Assembly (NCBI RefSeq): GCF_036186745.1
Contig: NZ_CP108086.1
Location: 1,364,001-1,428,000, forward strand
Reading direction: 5' to 3'
From: Microbispora hainanensis
GTDB taxonomy: Bacteria; Actinomycetota; Actinomycetes; Streptosporangiales; Streptosporangiaceae
Length of the DNA stretch: 64,000 bases
The number at the start of each line of letters is the position of its first letter. Positions within the stretch are counted from its first letter, which is position 1. The translations under genes and the position numbers were made by a program. The notes under the pieces were generated by a model that ran no database searches, was not told where the DNA came from, and saw only the letters and a program-made list of their open reading frames with translations. Shown here in pieces: positions 59,305 through 64,000 of this stretch.

Positions 59305-62250
59305 CTACAGCGAGGCCGTGGGGTCGAGGTCGGCCTCGGCGAGCAGCAGGGGCACCCGGGCGGGGTCGCGCAGCAGCGCCGCCACGGCGAGGCGGTCGCC
59401 CCACTGACCGGCCGCCCAGGCGAGACCCCTGGCCAGGCCGTCCACGCCGGTCGCGTGCACCGCGCCCTCGAAGAACCGCCACGGCACCGGCCTACCGTCC
59501 ACGAGCAGCTCGTCGTGCTCGACGTACGTCGCGGGGGCGCCGGGCAGCAACGAGCGCACCTCGGGCGGCACGGGCTTCTCGGTCCCGGCCGAGGTGACCG
59601 CTCCGGTGACCACCTCACCGGCGAGCGGCAGGTCGAGCACCTCCGACAGCGCCTCGGCGAGGTCGAACGGCGCGAGCACGAGCGGCCGGTCCTCCACCAG
59701 GGCGAGCAGGTCGGGCGCCTCCACCACGACCGGGCCGTCCTCGACGTCCGCGACCGTGACCGTGCCCTTCAGCACGGCCCGTACGGCCTCGGGCGGGCTC
59801 ACCCGGTCGGGATCGACGGCCGCCAGCGCGATCCACAGCGACCGCAGCTGGGCCCGGTCGACCTCAAGGGACGAGTCGGCCAGCAGGTCGAGCAGCTCTT
59901 CCGGGCCGCCGTGCGAGTCGAGCAGGTCGGCGAGCGTGGACCGGACGCCGATCATCTTCAGCGCGTCGTCGTCGATCCCCGCGGGCGCCTCGCCGTACAG
60001 GCCGAACAGCAGCGGGTCGCCCGTCGGGAGCCGCAGCTCCGTCGGCCTGCGCCCGGCGAGCACCTCGTGCCGCGACAGCCACCAGGCCGTGTAGGACGGC
60101 ACCTCGACGGTCTCCCCCGCGGCGAGCACCCGCATGGGCCGCAGGGCGGCGCGCAGCGGGGGCCGCGACAGCAACGCGAGGGCGTTCTGCCAGTCGGCGA
60201 CGTATTCCAGGTCGCGTACGGCGGTGAACTCCCGGACCACCGGCGGCACGTCGAGATCGGGCAGCAGGTCGAGCACGGCCTCCAGCCACTCGTCTTCGAG
60301 GTCGAGATCGTGGTCGCACTCGGCAGGGTCGAGCAGCACGTCGGAGTCGTTGACCACGGCGAAGCCGTCGAGCACCCCGGCCGCCGCCAGCACGTGCGGG
60401 CCGAACTTCTCCACCAGGTCGGGGGCGGCGACGCCGAACGGCACCTCGGGGTCGATCAGACCGGCCAGCGAGCCCTCGGCCAGCAGCAGCTCGCCCGCCG
60501 CGTAGAGCTCGCCGTCGGCGCCGCGCAGCGCCAGCTCTGCCAGCCAGGGGGCCTCCCCCGCGGTCAGGCCCGCCGCGTCGACCAGGGCCAGCACGGCCTG
60601 GGCCACCGGCTCGGGGTCGGCGCTGTGCAGCGACTCGGCCACGGCCGCGTGGGTGAGCGGGTCCTCCAGGACCGTACGCGGGGTCGCCTCGGCCGCGCCC
60701 AGCCGCAGCAGCAGCGGGTGCGCGGCGTCCGGGTGGACGATCCGCAGCCCCAGCGGCGCGAGCAGAGCAGGGTCGAAAGTTCCCGATTCCTGTGACAGCA
60801 CGAGCGTGCCGCGCGGGCCGCGCACCAGGCGGCCGTCGGCCAGCGGCACGGCGATCGCGCCGATCGCCTCCGGGTCGTCGGCGGGCAGCACGTCGTAGAG
60901 CGACCGCCACCACGCCGGGTCCTTGTCCTCCACTGCCTCGCCCGACAGCATGTCGACGACGTCGGCCAGCTCGACCCGGCGCACGCCGAGCGTGGTCAGG
61001 GCCGGGTGCCGGGAGGACCAGCCCGATGGCAGCAGCCCGGGCACGATGCCGGCGATCTTCTCCAGGAACTCGGCCTGCCCCTCGACCGCCCGCGCCTGGC
61101 TGCCCGGCACGACGCCCTCGGAGATCGTCGGCAGCAGCGGCGTGTCCGGCAGCGCCCTGACGATCTCCCGCCTGATCGCCGCGTCGAGCGCGCCCTTGCC
61201 CATCAGGCCGGGCACGAGGCCGAGCAGGTCCGGGGTCGCCGGAAGCTCCCCCAGCAGCCGTACGTACGCCTCGGCGGCCCTGGCGACCAGGAAGTCGGTG
61301 AGCGGCCCGGGGGCGACGTGCCGCCGGTCGGTGGTCATCGGGAACGACGCGATCAGCAGCGCGGGCAGGTCGAGCGGCTCGTCGCTCGGCGTCGGCGCGT
61401 GCACGACCCTGGGGACGTCGCCGCGGCGGCCACCGGGGACGGCCCAGCGGACCTCCCAGTAGGGCCGGGCCCGCTCCTCGGTCGGCCGGTCGGCGAACAG
61501 CTCGGCCACCTGATCCGGGGTGAACGTGCCCGACTCGGTGACCACGTGCCAGCCCTCGGCCGAGATCGTGCGGACCTGCCCGTCCACCTCGATCTCGACG
61601 GCCTCCAGCGCCGGCATCGACAGCGGCAGCGCGGGCCCCGCCTCTTCGAGCATCCGCCGTACGGCCTGCTCGGCGGCCTCGTCGCGCAGCGGGAGCCGTA
61701 CGAGCGTGTCGAAGCCCTCGGGGACCTCAAGGGAGTCGTCGGAGAACGGCAGCCGCAGCAGCGGGACGTGCCCCTCTCGGCCCTCCAGCTCGGCCGCGAG
61801 CTGCGGCCGGGCGGCGACCAGCGCGGCGGTCTCCTCGCGGGACCAGCGCACCCCGTGGGCCTCGCCCGAGGGCAGCCGGGAGGCGATCGAGGGCGCGTCG
61901 GTGACCGACACCACGGCCGCGAAGCCGACGCCGAAGCGGCCGGCCGCGCCCACCTCGTCCTTCTTGCCCGAGACGCGCAGGGTGCACAGGCCCTCGACGC
62001 CGGTCTGGTCGAGCGGCGCGCCGACGTTGGCGGCCAGCAGCACGCCGTCGGCGAGCGTCAGCCGCAGGCGGCCCGGCACGCCGGCCCGCAGCGCGGCGTC
62101 GGCGGCGTTCTGGGCGAGCTCCACGACCAGCCGGTCGCGGTAGCCGCCGAGGGCGAAGTCCTCCTCGGCGTTGGCGTCCTCGCGGAAGCGGGCAGGCGAG
62201 GCCGTCCAGGCCGCGAGAACGGTGTCACGCAGGCGCGCGGTATCGAACAT
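59305..62250 (-). CDS. Sacsin-like GHKL ATPase-domain protein
   Basis: Protein of 981 aa. The N-terminal GHKL (Hsp90-like) nucleotide-binding fold has the N-box ELAQNAADAALRAG (about 44-57) and the ATP-lid GRFGVGFAAVVSVTD (about 105-119). The remaining 800 residues are Leu/Asp/Glu-rich with no recognised enzyme motif. The family is annotated as sacsin N-terminal ATP-binding-like and is conserved in actinomycetes with unknown role; chaperone-like activity is an inference from the fold. It begins 2 bp after the DUF3027 gene, forming an operon. Confidence 0.85.
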   Translation of the reverse strand: MFDTARLRDTVLAAWTASPARFREDANAEEDFALGGYRDRLVVELAQNAADAALRAGVPGRLRLTLADGVLLAANVGAPLDQTGVEGLCTLRVSGKKDEVGAAGRFGVGFAAVVSVTDAPSIASRLPSGEAHGVRWSREETAALVAARPQLAAELEGREGHVPLLRLPFSDDSLEVPEGFDTLVRLPLRDEAAEQAVRRMLEEAGPALPLSMPALEAVEIEVDGQVRTISAEGWHVVTESGTFTPDQVAELFADRPTEERARPYWEVRWAVPGGRRGDVPRVVHAPTPSDEPLDLPALLIASFPMTTDRRHVAPGPLTDFLVARAAEAYVRLLGELPATPDLLGLVPGLMGKGALDAAIRREIVRALPDTPLLPTISEGVVPGSQARAVEGQAEFLEKIAGIVPGLLPSGWSSRHPALTTLGVRRVELADVVDMLSGEAVEDKDPAWWRSLYDVLPADDPEAIGAIAVPLADGRLVRGPRGTLVLSQESGTFDPALLAPLGLRIVHPDAAHPLLLRLGAAEATPRTVLEDPLTHAAVAESLHSADPEPVAQAVLALVDAAGLTAGEAPWLAELALRGADGELYAAGELLLAEGSLAGLIDPEVPFGVAAPDLVEKFGPHVLAAAGVLDGFAVVNDSDVLLDPAECDHDLDLEDEWLEAVLDLLPDLDVPPVVREFTAVRDLEYVADWQNALALLSRPPLRAALRPMRVLAAGETVEVPSYTAWWLSRHEVLAGRRPTELRLPTGDPLLFGLYGEAPAGIDDDALKMIGVRSTLADLLDSHGGPEELLDLLADSSLEVDRAQLRSLWIALAAVDPDRVSPPEAVRAVLKGTVTVADVEDGPVVVEAPDLLALVEDRPLVLAPFDLAEALSEVLDLPLAGEVVTGAVTSAGTEKPVPPEVRSLLPGAPATYVEHDELLVDGRPVPWRFFEGAVHATGVDGLARGLAWAAGQWGDRLAVAALLRDPARVPLLLAEADLDPTASL

Positions 62251-62252
62251 GA

Positions 62253-63050
62253 TCAGGCGTGGCCCAGGGGTTCGGAGCCGGCCTCGTCCACGGAGCCCGA
62301 CTCGATGAGGTCATATCCCATGTCGTCCAGGATCGGCGGCGCCGGATCCATGACCATCGAGGGCACGGTGGTCGCCTCGGAGTGCGCCCCGCAGCCGTGG
62401 TCGGCGGACACCACGCGGCCGTCGTCCGGCGCGTACTCGTTGGCGCAGACGCCGAAGCCGAGGCCCAGCGCTCCGGCGAGCGGCCAGTAGAAGCCGCAGG
62501 TGGAGCATTGCGCCGGGGCGGCGTGCGCGATCGGGGTGTGCGGTCCGGCCTCACCGGCGCGCCAGCGTCGCGCGGCGAGGTCACGGCCGAGCACGGACAG
62601 GACGCGGGCGCGTCCAAGCCCGAGCTCGAAGAGCATCTGCTTGTCGATGTCCTCGTCGGCGGAGGCGAACCCGGGCACGAGCCGGTCGTCGTCGGCCTCG
62701 GCGGGCAACAGGTCGCCCACGCCCAGGTCACCCGGGCGCAGGCGCTCGTTCCACGGCACCCAGCGGGGAGCGAGCAGCGCGCCCGAGCCGGGCAGCAGCA
62801 CGGTCTCGCTCACGGTCACCACACGGGCGCGGGAGGCGCGGGTGACGGTGATCGCCCAGCGCCAGCCGTGGTAGGCGCGGTCGAGGCACTCGAAGTAATG
62901 GGTGACGACCCGGTCGCCCTCGTTGTCGAAGCCCAGGTGCTCTCCCACCTCCCCGGGGCGCGCGATGTCTTCGGCGGCCCGGCGGGCGAGGTCGACCGCC
63001 GCCGCACAGGCCTGGTCGACTGGAGTGCTACGGATTCGGGTACGACTCAC
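62253..63050 (-). CDS. DUF3027 protein
   Basis: Protein of 265 aa. It has a conserved N-terminal domain (VGEHLGFDNEGDRVVTHYFE, YHGWRWAITVTRA) and a cysteine-containing C-terminal part: CSTCGFYWPLAGALG, GVCANEYAPDDG and DHGCGAHSE, possibly a metal site (CxxC plus C and H). DUF3027 is widespread in actinobacteria and has no known function. Coupled to the sacsin-like ATPase gene. Confidence 0.9.
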   Translation of the reverse strand: MSRTRIRSTPVDQACAAAVDLARRAAEDIARPGEVGEHLGFDNEGDRVVTHYFECLDRAYHGWRWAITVTRASRARVVTVSETVLLPGSGALLAPRWVPWNERLRPGDLGVGDLLPAEADDDRLVPGFASADEDIDKQMLFELGLGRARVLSVLGRDLAARRWRAGEAGPHTPIAHAAPAQCSTCGFYWPLAGALGLGFGVCANEYAPDDGRVVSADHGCGAHSEATTVPSMVMDPAPPILDDMGYDLIESGSVDEAGSEPLGHA

Positions 63051-63118
63051 ACTCCATTTTCACCCACGCCGCGAGCGGACCGCACCGGCTCGATGGGCAA
63101 AACATGGAAGGACCCTCG

Positions 63119-64000
63119 GTGCCTATGGTGAAGATTTGGGCGAAAGTTACGCGTGTTGTGAGGGCACCGGCGCGTGCGACGCGCCGGTTGACGCATGCCC
63201 AGGGAGCCGGGCGCACCGGTCTCGGCCACCTCATCGAGGTGACCGCCGCCCATTCCGCCGGGGACGCTCTGGTCACCGTGGCCCTCGCCGGGGCGCTGCT
63301 GTTCGGGCTGCCGGTCGGCCAGGCCCGCGGCCAGGTCGCGGCATATCTGCTGATCACCATGCTGCCGTTCGCGGTGGTGGCGCCCTTCGTCGGGCCGGTG
63401 CTCGACCGGCTCCGATCGGGCCGCCGCTACATCATGGCCGGCACCCTGCTCGCGCGCGGCCTGCTGTGCTGGGGGATGGCAGGCGCCGTCCACGCCTCCG
63501 ACACGGTCACGCTGTTTCCTTCGGCGCTCGCCGTGCTCGTCCTCTCGAAGGCCTACAACGTGTCACGGGCGGCGGTCATGCCGAGCGTGCTGCCCGCCGA
63601 CATCCCGTTGGTGACGGCCAACGCCAGGGTCGCGCTGTTCGCGCTGGTGTCGGCCGGCGCCGGCGCCGGTGTCGCCGCCGGCCTGTCCGCCGTGGCCGGG
63701 GCCGACTGGGTGCTGCGCGTCGCCGTGCCGCTGTTCCTGCTGTCCGGGGCGTTCGCCGTACGGCTGCCGCGGCACGTGGACGCGCCCGACCTGGAGGAGG
63801 CCGGGCCGCGCCCCCGCTGGCGCACCGTGCTCAGCCTGGGCCCGGTGGTGGGCGAGGCCATGGGGGCCAACGCCGCGATCCGGGTGCAGTCGGGCTTCCT
63901 CGTGTTCTTCCTGCTGTTCCTCGTCCAGGACGGCCACCTGCGCGGCGTGGATCCAAAGGCCGCGCTGGCGCTGCTGGCCGCCGCCGCGGGCGCGGGCGGC
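63119..64000 (+). CDS. MFS transporter, truncated by window end
   Basis: About 294 residues are visible. The cytoplasmic N-terminus (VPMVKIWAKVTR) is followed by hydrophobic segments typical of MFS carriers, with a motif A-like VVAPFVGPVLDRLRSGRRYIM. GGAAGGA lies 6 bp before GTG 63119, which is therefore preferred over ATG 63104 and ATG 63125 in the same frame. Divergent from DUF3027 with a 68-bp gap. Confidence 0.85.
   Translation, partial: MPMVKIWAKVTRVVRAPARATRRLTHAQGAGRTGLGHLIEVTAAHSAGDALVTVALAGALLFGLPVGQARGQVAAYLLITMLPFAVVAPFVGPVLDRLRSGRRYIMAGTLLARGLLCWGMAGAVHASDTVTLFPSALAVLVLSKAYNVSRAAVMPSVLPADIPLVTANARVALFALVSAGAGAGVAAGLSAVAGADWVLRVAVPLFLLSGAFAVRLPRHVDAPDLEEAGPRPRWRTVLSLGPVVGEAMGANAAIRVQSGFLVFFLLFLVQDGHLRGVDPKAALALLAAAAGAGG

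Noticed and set aside
1-64000. tRNA or rRNA genes
   Set aside because: No cloverleaf-type sequence or rRNA-like stretch was noticed on reading; a tRNA scan was not possible here.

Overview
The window is high-GC DNA packed with genes and has no rRNA, tRNA, IS element or CRISPR array. GTG starts and 4-bp GTGA or ATGA stop/start overlaps are common. Together with a conservon-type histidine kinase, DUF2530 and DUF3027 genes, a CBM2-linked esterase and an actinobacterial-type LexA box, this points to a mycelial actinomycete, probably Streptosporangiales-like. The order-level call is inference from gene content.

Layout. 1-1.6 kb: the N-terminal part of a nitrate/nitrite-sensing type histidine kinase. 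1.8-5.7 kb: a three-gene terpenoid operon (P450, class I terpene synthase, class II diterpene cyclase with a DADTT motif), with the inverted repeat TTTGCCCCAAA on both sides. 5.9-13.3 kb: a small membrane protein, a secreted CE3-like esterase with CBM2, an SDR, an EF-hand protein, a PucR regulator, a sarcosine-oxidase-like flavoenzyme divergent from an IclR regulator, and a uridine-kinase-like protein. 13.4-15.7 kb: homogentisate dioxygenase and fumarylacetoacetase (tyrosine catabolism). 15.7-20.7 kb: L,D-transpeptidase lipoprotein, VOC protein, NfeD-SPFH pair and an FAD monooxygenase. 20.8-22 kb: a decayed accessory patch with a frameshifted gene, stacked inverted repeats and a possible small RNA. 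22-25.5 kb: two tandem dynamin-like GTPases.

25.5-34.2 kb is an envelope/efflux locus: adaptor, MacB-type ATPase, permease, Gly-rich anchored protein, response regulator, histidine kinase and Cys-containing lipoprotein run as one leftward operon, with a second adaptor divergent. 34.3-35.3 kb: a toxin-antitoxin-like operon of four overlapping genes under a 20-bp palindrome. 35.4-41.9 kb: a second OmpR-type two-component pair, L-2-hydroxyglutarate oxidase, an SOS-box-controlled unknown gene, a CBS protein and a NarL-type two-component pair whose kinase begins with PWK hexapeptide repeats. 42-64 kb: a multicopper oxidase operon, a beta-propeller-like secreted protein, an epoxide hydrolase with a WYL regulator, a TetR-MFS-SDR operon, flavin monooxygenase/PadR, an aldo/keto reductase with a MerR-type promoter, ThpR, MFS/MarR, AraC/VOC, an NCS2 purine permease, DUF2530, a TetR remnant lacking its DNA-binding domain, a sacsin-like GHKL ATPase with DUF3027, and a truncated MFS gene.

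Recurring themes are autoregulated regulator/target pairs with clear inverted repeats between them, and short degenerate tandem repeats that often start at gene 3' ends. The most distinctive items are the terpenoid cassette with its flanking repeats, the four-gene toxin-antitoxin operon, the SOS-box gene, the candidate small RNA, and the tandem duplication that separated a coupled stop/start.
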